DNA of 35,651 nt. Origin: Gammaproteobacteria bacterium (lineage in GTDB: Bacteria > Pseudomonadota > Gammaproteobacteria > Steroidobacterales > Woeseiaceae). The notes under the pieces were generated by a model that did not search any database, was not told the origin of the DNA, and saw only the letters and a list, made by a program, of their open reading frames with translations. This document shows positions 8,634-17,426 of the stretch, one piece after another. Both the position numbers and the translations under genes were made by a program. The stretch's first letter is position 1. Every line of letters begins with the position of its first letter. The DNA is taken from assembly GCA_030429005.1 (NCBI GenBank), contig JAUIDP010000029.1:1-35651 (forward strand). The letters run 5' to 3'.

Positions 8634-9365
8634 ATGATCCAGCTCGAGGAAGTCACCAAGCGATTCCCTGGCGGCCAGGAGGCCCTGGCGGGGCTCAGCC
8701 TGTCGGTCGACAAGGGTGAGATGGTGTTCGTCACCGGCCATTCCGGCGCAGGCAAGAGCACGCTGTTGCGGCTGATTGCGCTCATCGAGCGGCCAACCAG
8801 TGGCCAGGTCATTGTCGATGGGCAGAACACCAGTCGCGTCAAGCGGCGCAAGATCCCGGCTTACCGGCGGCAGATCGGCATGGTCTTCCAGGATCACAAG
8901 TTGCTGTATGACCGCACCGTCTTCGACAACGTCGCGCTGCCTTTGGTCATCGCCGGCATGAGTTACCGCGAGGCCGGCCGGCGCGTGCGACCGGCTCTCG
9001 AGCACGTCGACCTGCTGCACAAGGAAAAGCAGAACCCGGCAACCTTGTCCGCTGGCGAACAGCAGCGGGTGGGTATCGCCCGCGCCGTCGTGTCGCGCCC
9101 GAAATTGCTGATCGCCGACGAACCGACGGGCAACCTCGACCCGGACCTGTCCATCGAAGTGATGCGCATGTTCCGGCGTTTCAACGAAGTCGGCGTGACG
9201 CTGCTGATCGCGAGCCATGACATCGCATTGATCGACAAGCTGGGCTGCCGCCGGATCGAACTCGATGCAGGCAGGATCGCGACGCCAAATACGGACCCCG
9301 ATGGCTGGGACGACGAGGGCGACTGGGTCACAGTCGCGCAGAGCGGCGAGGATCCGGAACTGTGA
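8634..9365 (+). CDS. ftsE: Cell division ATP-binding protein FtsE
   Basis: A 243-residue ABC ATPase that works with FtsX to activate septal peptidoglycan hydrolases. Walker A is GHSGAGKST (35-43), followed by the Q-loop in MVFQDHKLL, the signature LSAGEQQRVGIARAV, Walker B LLIADEPTGNLD and the switch His in IASHD. It is about 20 residues longer than usual, with an acidic tail after GRIATPNTDP. Its stop overlaps the ftsX GTG by four bases (translational coupling). Confidence 0.96.
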   Translation: MIQLEEVTKRFPGGQEALAGLSLSVDKGEMVFVTGHSGAGKSTLLRLIALIERPTSGQVIVDGQNTSRVKRRKIPAYRRQIGMVFQDHKLLYDRTVFDNVALPLVIAGMSYREAGRRVRPALEHVDLLHKEKQNPATLSAGEQQRVGIARAVVSRPKLLIADEPTGNLDPDLSIEVMRMFRRFNEVGVTLLIASHDIALIDKLGCRRIELDAGRIATPNTDPDGWDDEGDWVTVAQSGEDPEL

Positions 9366-10273
9366 CCGGCTGGCTATCGCGACACGCCGCCACGGCAGTC
9401 GGTTCGCTGGGACGGCTCGTCCGCCAGCCGTTCTCCAGCCTGATGATCATTCTCGTCATTGCCGTCACGCTCGCCATACCGGCGTCGCTGAGCCTCGTCG
9501 TCAGGAACGCGCAGTCAGTCAGCGCCGGTTGGGACAACGCACTGGATTTTTCGGTGTACTTGCAACGCAGTGTTTCCGAAGCGGATGCCAGGAGCCTGGC
9601 GAGCCTCATCGAACAACGCGCCGATGTGGAGTCGGTACAGCTGGTTACGGCAGCGGAAGCGCTGGCGGAGTTCCGCGAACAATCCGGCTTCGGTGAGGCG
9701 CTCGACCAGCTCTCGGAGAATCCCTTGCCGCACACATTGGTGGTGCGGCCCGGTTCCGCGAACACCAGCCAGTCAATCGTGCTGTTGCAAGAGGAGCTCG
9801 ATAACCTGCCCGAGGCCGAAGCAGTGCAGGTGGATACCGAGTGGGTGCAGCGCTTTCACGCCATCCTGGATATCCTGCGGCAGGCGATCGTCATCGGAGC
9901 CGCGCTGCTCGGCGTGGCTATCGTTGTCATCATCGGCAACACGATCCGGCTCGACATCCAGAACCGCCGCGAGGAAATCGAGGTCACCAAGCTGATCGGC
10001 GCCAGCAACGCCTTCGTTCGCCGGCCGTTTCTCTGGTCTGGTTTCTGGTTTGGCCTGTTGGGCGGTGCGCTGGCCGTCGGGCTGGTCTTCTACGGCCTGT
10101 TCCTGCTGGAACAACCGGTCGCCCGGCTCGCGGGACTGTACCGTAGCGGCATAGTCGTCATGAGCCTGACGGCGCGGGAGGCCCTGGCTGTCATCGGCAT
10201 CGGCGTGGCCCTCGGGCTGGCTGGGTCCTGGCTTGCTGCGGCGCGCCATATGCGCCGGATTGAGCCCCGCTGA
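9362..10273 (+). CDS. ftsX: Cell division protein FtsX
   Basis: A 303-residue permease-like partner of FtsE. It has an N-terminal transmembrane segment (SLMIILVIAVTLAIPASLSLV), a periplasmic domain (about 55-170) and three C-terminal membrane helices (VIGAALLGVAIVVIIG, FWFGLLGGALAVGLVFYGL, LAVIGIGVALGLAGSWL). The conserved cytoplasmic loop RREEIEVTKLIGAS contacts FtsE in this family. It starts with GTG overlapping the ftsE stop (GTGA). Confidence 0.95.
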   Translation: MTGWLSRHAATAVGSLGRLVRQPFSSLMIILVIAVTLAIPASLSLVVRNAQSVSAGWDNALDFSVYLQRSVSEADARSLASLIEQRADVESVQLVTAAEALAEFREQSGFGEALDQLSENPLPHTLVVRPGSANTSQSIVLLQEELDNLPEAEAVQVDTEWVQRFHAILDILRQAIVIGAALLGVAIVVIIGNTIRLDIQNRREEIEVTKLIGASNAFVRRPFLWSGFWFGLLGGALAVGLVFYGLFLLEQPVARLAGLYRSGIVVMSLTAREALAVIGIGVALGLAGSWLAAARHMRRIEPR

Positions 10274-10369
10274 AATCACGATTTCACATAATCCCGGCGG
10301 ATTCAACCGCCGTAACCTACTGTTTTTCAAGTCAATATAGTTCTCCAGGGAATTGAACTCGCGGACTTG

Positions 10370-10396
10370 TTAGCACTCTAAGTCACCGAGTGCTAA
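10370..10396. promoter_or_regulatory. Perfect CIRCE operator (HrcA site) before rpoH
   Basis: TTAGCACTC (10370-10378), nine bases, then GAGTGCTAA (10388-10396) match the canonical CIRCE inverted repeat at every position. CIRCE is bound by the HrcA repressor, classically upstream of groES or dnaK operons. Here it lies 27 nt before the rpoH start, just upstream of the AAGGAGG ribosome site. It implies HrcA control of sigma-32 in this organism; hrcA itself is not in the window. Confidence 0.92.
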
Positions 10397-10423
10397 AATT
10401 GCCCTCAACCCAAGGAGGAGAAT

Positions 10424-11290
10424 ATGACCACAGCCGTTACCACCTTAGCTCACGATGTCGCACTGGCAGGACCTGCCGGAAGCCTTGACTCGTATATCCA
10501 TGCCGTCGGCGCCATTCCGGTGCTGAGCAAGGAAGACGAACAGGACTTGTCGCGGCGCTTCCGGGACCAGGAGGATCTCGAGGCAGCACGTGCGCTGGTT
10601 ATGGCTCACCTGCGCTTTGTCGTGCATATCGCAAAGGGCTACACAGGCTACGGCCTGCCGCTGGGCGACCTGATCCAGGAAGGCAACGTCGGCCTGATGA
10701 AAGCCGTCAAGCGATTTGACCCGGACTATGACGTTCGGCTGGTCTCTTTCGCCGTGCACTGGATTCGTGCCGAGATTCACGAGTTCGTGCTGAAGAACTG
10801 GCGCATCGTCAAGGTTGCGACCACGAAAGCGCAACGAAAACTCTTCTTCAACCTGCGCAAGAACAAGAAGTCGCTTGCCTGGCTCAGCCATGCGGAAACG
10901 CAGGCGGTTGCCGAGGACCTCGGTGTATCACCGAAGGAAGTGACGGAGATGGAACGCCGGCTCAGCGCTCGCGATGCCATCTTCGACCCGGCGCCGGGTG
11001 CCGACGACGAGCATTCGTTCACGCCGGCCGCATACCTGCCCAGCAAGAATGCGGACCCCGCCGAACTGGTCGAAAAGTCAGACTTTCATGATGACGCGAC
11101 AGCCAGGATGGCAGAAGCGATGGAAGACCTGGACGAACGCAGCCAGGATATCCTGCGCAGCCGCTGGCTCACTGAAGAGAAGCAGACTTTGCACGAGCTG
11201 GCCGACAAGTATGGTGTCTCGGCAGAGCGCATTCGTCAGCTTGAAGCGAACGCGATCAAGAAGTTGCGGACTGCGATCGTCGTTGACTGA
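10424..11290 (+). CDS. rpoH: RNA polymerase heat-shock sigma factor RpoH (sigma-32)
   Basis: A 288-residue group 3 sigma factor directing heat-shock transcription. Region 1.2 is [19 protein letters not shown]; region 2 includes [33 protein letters not shown] and [24 protein letters not shown]. The RpoH box QRKLFFNLR separates it from primary sigma factors. Region 4 is [15 protein letters not shown] ... [19 protein letters not shown]. It has a very strong AAGGAGG ribosome site seven bases before ATG. It follows ftsX after about 150 bp that hold the CIRCE operator. Confidence 0.97.
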   Translation: MTTAVTTLAHDVALAGPAGSLDSYIHAVGAIPVLSKEDEQDLSRRFRDQEDLEAARALVMAHLRFVVHIAKGYTGYGLPLGDLIQEGNVGLMKAVKRFDPDYDVRLVSFAVHWIRAEIHEFVLKNWRIVKVATTKAQRKLFFNLRKNKKSLAWLSHAETQAVAEDLGVSPKEVTEMERRLSARDAIFDPAPGADDEHSFTPAAYLPSKNADPAELVEKSDFHDDATARMAEAMEDLDERSQDILRSRWLTEEKQTLHELADKYGVSAERIRQLEANAIKKLRTAIVVD

Positions 11291-11312
11291 CGCCCGGCTT
11301 GAGGCTCAGTCA
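11284..11312. terminator. Weak inverted repeat between convergent rpoH and cupin gene
   Basis: TGACTGA (11284-11290) and TCAGTCA (11306-11312) are exact complements around a 15-nt loop, spanning the facing gene ends. There is no clear T run, so a bidirectional terminator is only a possibility. Confidence 0.3.
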
Positions 11313-11725
11313 GCCAACACTCTCACCGGTTGCCCTTGCTCGTGTACTCTGTACACGAGCAATTGGGCGCCTTCATCAGACGTCGCCGCTGCGTGAATTT
11401 CCTTCAGCGGAATCCTGACCAGCTCGCCCTTTGACACAGTCACGTCCGGCTTGCCGTCGCGACGGAGAATCGTCGAACCTTCGAGCACGTAGGCAATTTC
11501 GTCACCCGGGTGCCAGTGGCGCGGCAACTCGGAGTTCGGCGGCATCGTCACGCGGCTCACCATGACGTCGTATCCTTCCACCCCGCCCAGTTCACCGGAC
11601 AACAGGGACTCAAGGTTCAACGCGGGTGGTGCCGCCTGCTCGTTGGCGACAGAGGCCTGCCCGAACCATGATCCGGCGAACGCCAGAACGCCGATGCCAA
11701 TGCCGATAAGCAACAGATTTCGCAT
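11306..11725 (-). CDS. Exported single-domain cupin
   Basis: A 139-residue protein with an N-terminal hydrophobic segment (LLLIGIGIGVLAFAGSWF) that could be a signal peptide or anchor, then one cupin barrel. The metal-binding cupin motif 1 is LPRHWHPGDEIAYVLEGS (two His, Glu); motif 2 is less clear around IPLKEIHAAATS. The substrate cannot be deduced. It is convergent with rpoH and follows the DUF1428 gene by about 16 nt on the same strand, so the two may be co-transcribed. Confidence 0.8.
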   Translation of the reverse strand: MRNLLLIGIGIGVLAFAGSWFGQASVANEQAAPPALNLESLLSGELGGVEGYDVMVSRVTMPPNSELPRHWHPGDEIAYVLEGSTILRRDGKPDVTVSKGELVRIPLKEIHAAATSDEGAQLLVYRVHEQGQPVRVLAD

Positions 11726-11741
11726 ACCAGGACTCCCGGAT

Positions 11742-12110
11742 TCAGGATAATTCTACGATCGGCTGAAAGCCGCCGTAGATCAAGCGGCTGCCGTCAAAGG
11801 GCGCGGGATTCTTCTCATGGTCCATGCGCTCGTCGCAGAAATCTTCAGACATCATCTTCGCCATCGCAGCGTCACGGGTTTCCTTGTCCGGCCATTCGAT
11901 CCAGGAAAACACGATCGACTCATCTTCCGTGGCCTGGACCGCCTTGTGAAAATCGGTGACCTTGCCCTGCGGCACATCGTCGGCCCAGCACTCGACCACC
12001 CGAATCGCGCCAAAGTCCGTGAACACCGTGTCACCTTTCCTGGCGTGCTCTATGAATTTCTGCTTGTTGGCCGTGGGTACGGCAATTACAAAACCGTCTA
12101 TGTAGCTCAT
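11742..12110 (-). CDS. DUF1428 family protein (YbaA-like)
   Basis: A 122-residue soluble protein with the DUF1428 pattern: MSYIDGFVIAVPTANKQKF, ECWADDVPQGKVTDF, FSWIEWPDKETRD and the ending SRLIYGGFQPIVE. The family adopts a dimeric alpha-beta barrel related to Dabb/NIPSNAP folds; its function is unknown. It lies in a same-strand run of small genes (11306-13007). Confidence 0.9.
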   Translation of the reverse strand: MSYIDGFVIAVPTANKQKFIEHARKGDTVFTDFGAIRVVECWADDVPQGKVTDFHKAVQATEDESIVFSWIEWPDKETRDAAMAKMMSEDFCDERMDHEKNPAPFDGSRLIYGGFQPIVELS

Positions 12111-12147
12111 TATTTTTCTCCTGCTACCTGGGATTCAGGTTGCGCAA

Positions 12148-12510
12148 CTATTTTGCTGTTTCGGATCGCAGTATTTTATCCATCGCCTTGCCCCTGGCGA
12201 GCTCGTCAATCAATTTATCCAGATAACGAATCTCGCGCATCGTCGGCTCTTCGACCTTTTCCACCCGAATACCACAGACAACCCCCTTGATCAGGCTGCG
12301 AGCCGGGTTCGGTTGCGGTGCCTCGGCCAGGAACGTCTCAAAATCCGTTTCCCTGTCAATCTGCTTGTCGAGCTCCTGCTGACTATACCCGGTCAGCCAG
12401 CGGATAATCTCGTCGACTTCAGCCCTGGTTCGGCCTTTCTTCTCGGCCTTGGCAACGTAGTGTGGGTAGACGCTCGCGAAGCTCATTGAATAGATACGAT
12501 GTTTTGTCAT
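12148..12510 (-). CDS. DUF2200 family protein
   Basis: A 120-residue protein that begins [25 protein letters not shown] and continues with [20 protein letters not shown]-like [25 protein letters not shown] and [24 protein letters not shown]. This matches the DUF2200 family across its length. No function is known. It is probably a soluble cytoplasmic protein, and lies 37 nt upstream of the DUF1428 gene on the same strand. Confidence 0.9.
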   Translation of the reverse strand: MTKHRIYSMSFASVYPHYVAKAEKKGRTRAEVDEIIRWLTGYSQQELDKQIDRETDFETFLAEAPQPNPARSLIKGVVCGIRVEKVEEPTMREIRYLDKLIDELARGKAMDKILRSETAK

Positions 12511-12530
12511 CGACTTTTACCTCATCGACA

Positions 12531-13007
12531 TCACGGTCGTAGCGCAAGCCCCGGCTGTTTCGACCGTTGATCGAGTGAGCCCGGGACATTTTCTGCCGAT
12601 CCTGGATAGTCCAGAAAACGTTCACGAACTTCGGCAGTGGGCACCATGCAATGTTCCCGCCGGCCGAACAGCCTGTATCGATTGCGTGCAAACAGGCGAT
12701 AGAAATAGTCGCGAACCGGCCTCGGCAGGGCTTTCACGACACGGAACCAGTGCCACAGGCCGGTGAGGTCTTTCGTGATTTCCAGCGCGGCATCTGTTCG
12801 TTCAAGACACTTTCCATCCTTGATGAGCAGAAAAGTATCCACGCCTACCATGGTCGCGGCGTGTTTTTCGATCAGTTCCCTGCCAATCGCGCTTTGCATC
12901 GGCGTAAAGACGAACCGGCCAGCCGGATCTCGCTTGATAATGAAATTGACAGCACCGTTGCAGAAATTGCAGACGCCATCAAAGATCACTATGTGGCGAA
13001 TATCCAT
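12531..13007 (-). CDS. DCC-family thiol-disulfide oxidoreductase-like protein (DUF393)
   Basis: A 158-residue protein with the thioredoxin-like DCC signature at its N-terminus, FDGVCNFCNGAVNFIIKRD (D-x2-C-x2-C). FTPMQSAIGRELI, DTFLLIKDGKCLERTDAAL and YRLFARNRYRLFGRREHCMVP follow. The C-terminal 20 residues look non-conserved. The family is predicted redox-active, but its substrates are unknown. It is the last gene of a minus-strand run of small core-like genes. Confidence 0.88.
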   Translation of the reverse strand: MDIRHIVIFDGVCNFCNGAVNFIIKRDPAGRFVFTPMQSAIGRELIEKHAATMVGVDTFLLIKDGKCLERTDAALEITKDLTGLWHWFRVVKALPRPVRDYFYRLFARNRYRLFGRREHCMVPTAEVRERFLDYPGSAENVPGSLDQRSKQPGLALRP

Positions 13008-13106
13008 TCAGAATCCGACGAGTATTCGTTGCCTCATGCCCGAGCCCGCTGCTGACTGGTTTGTCAGTTGGCTGCCGCTGTTTGATAGTACGCCGCGAGC
13101 TATGGA

Positions 13107-15647
13107 CTACCTGGATACAATAGCACGATCGCCCGAATAGAGGTCTATGACGAGCAGGCTCTGGCGCTGCTCGTCGTCGGATACGTACAGGCGGTTGTTC
13201 TCGGCATCCTGCAGAATTGGGCCCAAGAGTAACAAGGGGCGCCCTCGGCCAGCCGATTGGCCGGAGACCAGCTGACGATGACCGGTTTCGATATCGACTG
13301 CAATCACATAGGATCCGGAGATATTGGTGACGTAGAAGAAACCGTTGTCTGCATCGTAATCGAAGCGTGTCGGCAGTCGGAATTTCTCGCCCAGGCCCCT
13401 ATAACCATAAAACGCATTGTCGGATGAAATAGTTGTCCTGTCGCCGGTCTCGAGGTCGACAGCAGCGATCACCCCGCCAACCGCGCCGCCGTTAATCAAC
13501 AACAGCGCGCGATTGTTTATCTCGTCGAAAATGATGTCCACTCCGTTGTGCACATCAACTCCGGTCCCACGCGTTTCGTCAGCGATGAGTCGGCGGTCGC
13601 CCGACATCAGATCGATCTCGTAAATAGCCTTTGTATCGAGGTCCATTACGACCGCCAGACTTCCATCGGAATTTGCGTCCGCCGCTATAATTTCGGCGAT
13701 CTCGGGTCCGGAACCCATGTTGGCATCGATCAAGAGTCGGCGTTCGCCTGATTCGAGGTCGATTGAATGTGCCGAGTACGAGAGATTCCTCGGACCGTTT
13801 CCGAACCAGACAACGCGATCCTGATCGTCGATTACCGAGAATGACGTTATATGCGGCAGCGTCTCGCCCTTGCCGTCATCGAGATTTGAAATCGGCGTCT
13901 TGTCAGAGGCAGAACTGCCGAGGCTATAGAGCCCGCGGGGACTACCTCGCTCCTCGCCAGACAACAATTCGCCATCATGCATCCGAAGAGTGTCGTAGAA
14001 GAGGTACCGTAGATCCTTGCCAACGACATTGCTCGAGATCACCTCGCGATCGCCGGTATCTACATCCACCCGGGCGAGCGCGTGGCGCCCCCTTTCGGCA
14101 ACAATAAAGTTCTTGTCACTGGCGTCCAGGAACATGTCGAGCACGTTATAGAAAACGCTGCCTTCACCCAGGCTCTCATCCGAGACCAGCGTAGGCACGC
14201 CGCTTGCGAGATCGTACGCGTATATCGCCCGTTGAAACTCGAACCACGCGTAGAGCCTGTTGCGCGGTCCATCGACCAATATCTGCCTTGCCCATCCAAT
14301 CGAATAGCCCTCTGATGTCCTTTCAAGGGCAACGGCCGTGCGGTCGCCGGTTGACAGGTTAACCGAGAAAACGCCGCCCGAGTTGAGCACATAAGCACGG
14401 TCTCTCGACTCGTCGACTGTAATGCTTTCCGGCCGAAAGAAGTCGGGTCCCGAACCATTGTCGACATCGGACAGGATTCTGCGTTCACCGGTCTGAATAT
14501 CCACGCTCAATATTGCGGCACGGTTGTAGTCAAGGACCAGCAGGCGCCGACGACCCGATTCGATCACCATATCGCTGCCACCCGACAATTCCGGACCTGA
14601 CCCAAGCGTGCCACCCGCGAACAGACTGCGGTCGCCACTTGCAAGGTCGAACGTAATCAGGTTGCCGCCGTCAAATGCGAACATCCGGTTATCGACCGGG
14701 TCCACTGTCAAATGACTGGCCCGCTGAAGAATTGCCCCTGAACCTACTCCGTCCCCCGAAAATACCGTGCGAATACCGGTAGCCAAATCAATGGCAAATA
14801 CAACGTTCTCCAGGTGCGCCAGGAACGCACGATTGCTCGCAATGTCAATGGCGCCGGAGCCAACGAACATTTCTAACTGGTTTGTGATCCTAAAACTCTC
14901 GGATTGCACACTGCCATCGTTGCGGCGCAGTCGAGCGTTGATGTCCACCCCTGCACCGGGTACCGGCACCACGGCTGACCAGCGATTCAAATCAACGTCG
15001 TGCTGCATCGCCAGCACACCATTGACGTCGATAGAATCGAAGTCCGAAGCGAGGGCCTCGCCATCTTCCGAGTCGACAAGCACTCCGCCAACAGTAACTT
15101 CTGTGGCGTCGCCGCCCAGTTCTGCATTTGGCGTCGGGAACGTAACGCGAAAACTGATACTGCTTTCGTCGGTGACAGCAACCGTTACCGTCTGGACCGA
15201 TGAACCACCGCCGTTTTCAGTCGCAGATATTTCCACGGAATACCGATTGTCCTTGTCGGCATCCAGCGGGTTTTCGAAATCCGGCGGCTGATTGAGTTGC
15301 AGCGCTCCGGACGCAGATGCTATTGAAAACAACGCCGCATCCTGGCCTCCGGATATTGAATAGCTTATTGCTCCACCGGCGTCTGGCGTTGCGGCCACAA
15401 CAAAGTCCAGGGCTGAATTTTCTGGAATCGTTACATCCGTTGGTGACGAAAAAACCGGCCCTGGTGGTGGTGGCGGTGGCGGTGGGGTTGTTGTTCCGCC
15501 ACCAGCCCCGCTACCACCGCCCCCACCAGAATTGCCACCGCCACCGCAAGCGGCGGTGAGAATGCAAAAACCAATTAATGTGAGCAATTTTGGCAGAGAC
15601 AGGTGCCAGGTATTGACGCAACCGGGTCGTCGCTGTTGGTAGTTCAA
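13107..15647 (-). CDS. Large lipoprotein: Gly/Pro linker, cadherin-like domain and about 12 propeller-type repeats
   Basis: About 846 residues. TTG 15647 is my preferred start, five bases after a GGGGGG tract; TTG 15659 is in the same frame. The signal peptide ends in the lipobox LTAAC, followed by poly-Gly and a run of nine or so prolines that probably span away from the membrane. A cadherin-like domain follows (DVTIPENSALDF ... VTVAVTDES). From about residue 270 to the end there are about 12 repeats built on a D-L-x-x-G-x-R-x-x-x-S core, for example AIDLATGIRTVFSGDGVGSG, SVDIQTGERRILSD, SIDLESGERRLLID and VIDLYSGDRAIVSR. This is the pattern of beta-propeller blades, perhaps two propellers. 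Function is not evident; surface binding or sensing is inference. Confidence 0.85.
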   Translation of the reverse strand: MNYQQRRPGCVNTWHLSLPKLLTLIGFCILTAACGGGGNSGGGGGSGAGGGTTTPPPPPPPPGPVFSSPTDVTIPENSALDFVVAATPDAGGAISYSISGGQDAALFSIASASGALQLNQPPDFENPLDADKDNRYSVEISATENGGGSSVQTVTVAVTDESSISFRVTFPTPNAELGGDATEVTVGGVLVDSEDGEALASDFDSIDVNGVLAMQHDVDLNRWSAVVPVPGAGVDINARLRRNDGSVQSESFRITNQLEMFVGSGAIDIASNRAFLAHLENVVFAIDLATGIRTVFSGDGVGSGAILQRASHLTVDPVDNRMFAFDGGNLITFDLASGDRSLFAGGTLGSGPELSGGSDMVIESGRRRLLVLDYNRAAILSVDIQTGERRILSDVDNGSGPDFFRPESITVDESRDRAYVLNSGGVFSVNLSTGDRTAVALERTSEGYSIGWARQILVDGPRNRLYAWFEFQRAIYAYDLASGVPTLVSDESLGEGSVFYNVLDMFLDASDKNFIVAERGRHALARVDVDTGDREVISSNVVGKDLRYLFYDTLRMHDGELLSGEERGSPRGLYSLGSSASDKTPISNLDDGKGETLPHITSFSVIDDQDRVVWFGNGPRNLSYSAHSIDLESGERRLLIDANMGSGPEIAEIIAADANSDGSLAVVMDLDTKAIYEIDLMSGDRRLIADETRGTGVDVHNGVDIIFDEINNRALLLINGGAVGGVIAAVDLETGDRTTISSDNAFYGYRGLGEKFRLPTRFDYDADNGFFYVTNISGSYVIAVDIETGHRQLVSGQSAGRGRPLLLLGPILQDAENNRLYVSDDEQRQSLLVIDLYSGDRAIVSR

Positions 15648-15953
15648 TGTTCCCCCCAAATGTACAGCCCGCAGGTTGCCGGCAAATGATATCGGAGCCG
15701 TGTGCTACTGCAAAGTTCGATATCTGCCTGCTTCCAGCGCATGTGTCAGCCGATAAGACAGGAATACTTCTCCGGTCTTCCAGTGGCCGGCGGACCACTT
15801 TGAAAAACGCCAGAACTTAGTAGGCATACTATTCTGTTGTTACCAGTATACCGGTCGGACGACACGCGTAGCCGGCAGTAAACATAATCGACGGCAGGCG
15901 ACACTCCTGGCATATCAACAGCGTTTCGCGCGCTGAGCTAACCTGACACCGCC
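15648..15953. other. Gene-free stretch upstream of the lipoprotein
   Basis: About 300 bases with no convincing gene. The minus strand carries GTATAC and TAGTAT near 15825-15860, possible -10 elements for the lipoprotein, but no clear -35. None of the array spacers described below occurs here. Confidence 0.4.
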
Positions 15954-16577
15954 CTAACCCGTAGACAGAAATGCGTAGATAACAACTGCGACAAAACCAA
16001 GCAAGACAACCGTCTCGAGGTGATCGACGATCCAGGTAATAGTGGACCTGGTCCTGGTGCTGAGCCAGTTCTTGCCGGCAAGCTCGTCATCACGGCCAAT
16101 GATATCGTTCGGCATGTCTTTGCCCGCGATCAAGAGATAGTAGTAACGCGATTTCGAACTCGTAAACAGCCAAGCGATCGTTGCCGTCATCACGGCAATC
16201 GAGAGGGCGCCCCGGGGGCCGTCGGCCGGTATTAGTTCGCCCAGAAAGCCTCTACCCATGAACGTCGCAATACCCAGAACCAGGACGTAGGCAGAGATCA
16301 GGAACCGGCTCAAATGACTGTTCGAACCGATTGAAATCGCCACAGAGATCGGCAGCAAGAAATGCAAGACCGCAACGTATATGCCTTTCTCGGGGTCGAT
16401 CTCAGACATGCCAATACCGCTCAGGGAGGCAAACACTGAATAGACGACTGTTCCAACGACAGACAATATGGAGAGGGCCGCGACGACCCTGAGGAACCCG
16501 GGTGGCTCAACGTCAGGCCGGTTCTTGAACCCGGGGGGTCCGAAGGGAATCTTGACACCAGGTCGATTGGGCACCAT
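15954..16577 (-). CDS. Unknown membrane protein, about five helices
   Basis: A 207-residue protein I do not recognise. ATG 16577 is preferred because AGGAAACAGGTA precedes it; the open frame extends to 16667 without a good ribosome site. The N-terminus is Pro/Gly-rich (VPNRPGVKIPFGPPGFKNRPD). Hydrophobic segments are at LRVVAALSILSVVGTVVYSVF, YVAVLHFLLPISVAISI, FLISAYVLVLGIATFMG, ALSIAVMTATIAWLF and VVLLGFVAVVIYAFL. A polar loop (KDMPNDIIGRDDELAGKNW) precedes the last helix. It is the first of the long minus-strand run of small genes, without the spacer element seen further right. Confidence 0.6.
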   Translation of the reverse strand: MVPNRPGVKIPFGPPGFKNRPDVEPPGFLRVVAALSILSVVGTVVYSVFASLSGIGMSEIDPEKGIYVAVLHFLLPISVAISIGSNSHLSRFLISAYVLVLGIATFMGRGFLGELIPADGPRGALSIAVMTATIAWLFTSSKSRYYYLLIAGKDMPNDIIGRDDELAGKNWLSTRTRSTITWIVDHLETVVLLGFVAVVIYAFLSTG

Positions 16578-16716
16578 TACCTGTTTCCTAAATGCAATTC
16601 TGCATGCGGCGATTGATTGCATCCGCACCCACATCCGGACGCCCAGAATACTATTCTCACCCGACATCCGGCTACCAGCACCCGGATTGGGCTATGCAGG
16701 AAAGACTACAGGGCTG

Positions 16717-17316
16717 TTAGTTGCCCAAATATCGATAGTGGCCGGTTATCGGATACTGAAACAGAATATCCTCGGCCACAGGTCCGTTGCCAATATTGTG
16801 GACAACAAGCGGCTGATCAGTTTCGGGTGATCGCTGATCGATGACTATCCCGATATGCGGGAGGTTTCCCGGTAACACCCAAGTGACCAGGTCACCCGGT
16901 CGATAGTCGTCCGGATCGTCAGAAACAACCAGTGCTTCTCAGTTGCGCGAAAAAAAGATCTGCAGATTGGGGACTCGACGATGGTCTATATTCTTGTCGG
17001 TACCGCTCAAGCCCCAAAGTTCCGGGTACTCGTGAAAATGCGCACTCATGTCTTCGTGCACCAGCACTTGCAGATCGATGCCTAGTTGCCGGTAGCTTCG
17101 AATTACGACATCCGTACACACCCCGATGTCAGCGGGTACATCACCACCGGGATAATCCAGCGGCAGGTAGCGGCCATCGTATCGGACCTGATGATTTGTT
17201 CTGTCGATTGCCGCCTGCACCAGTTCCGACACGAACAGCTCATCCTCCGCCGCTTGATCGCCTGTTGCAGCAAGACTGGCCGTTAGGGAAGCCAATACGA
17301 AAACGAGTCGATGCAT
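16717..17316 (-). pseudogene. DUF1287 secreted protein gene interrupted by one in-frame TGA
   Basis: The first part (to 16939) encodes a signal peptide (MHRLVFVLASLTASLAATG) and the DUF1287 core: YDGRYLPLDYPGGDVP, GVCTDVVIRSYRQLGIDLQ, LVHEDMSAHFHEYPELWGL, NIDHRRVPNLQIFFSRN. TGA at 16941-16939 then stops translation. In the same frame the rest of the family follows without a break: DDYRPGDLVTWVLPGNLPHIGIV, LVVHNIGNGPVAEDILF and ITGHYRY, ending in TAA at 16717. The family usually has a Gly at the stop position, so a single GGA to TGA change explains it. A read error or readthrough cannot be excluded. DUF1287 has no proven function. Confidence 0.85.
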
Positions 17317-17343
17317 TCGACATCCGGGTGACAATCCTGCGGT

Positions 17344-17393
17344 TCATTGATAAACCTTGCTTTGGTCGCCGATTCCGACCGGCACACCTGCGG
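17344..17393 (-). pseudogene. DUF3465 gene relic with large internal deletion
   Basis: Two blocks match the DUF3465 pseudogene at 30.0-30.3 kb. A 24-nt exact match (17364-17387 to 30146-30169) encodes VPVGIGD, and an 18-nt near-match (17344-17361 to 30021-30038) encodes the C-terminus SKVY plus stop. About 100 nt present at the other locus are missing between them. It has the same strand as the other copy. Confidence 0.75.
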
Positions 17394-17426
17394 CTGGGGT
17401 ACATGACCGGCTAGTCTCAACCGTCA

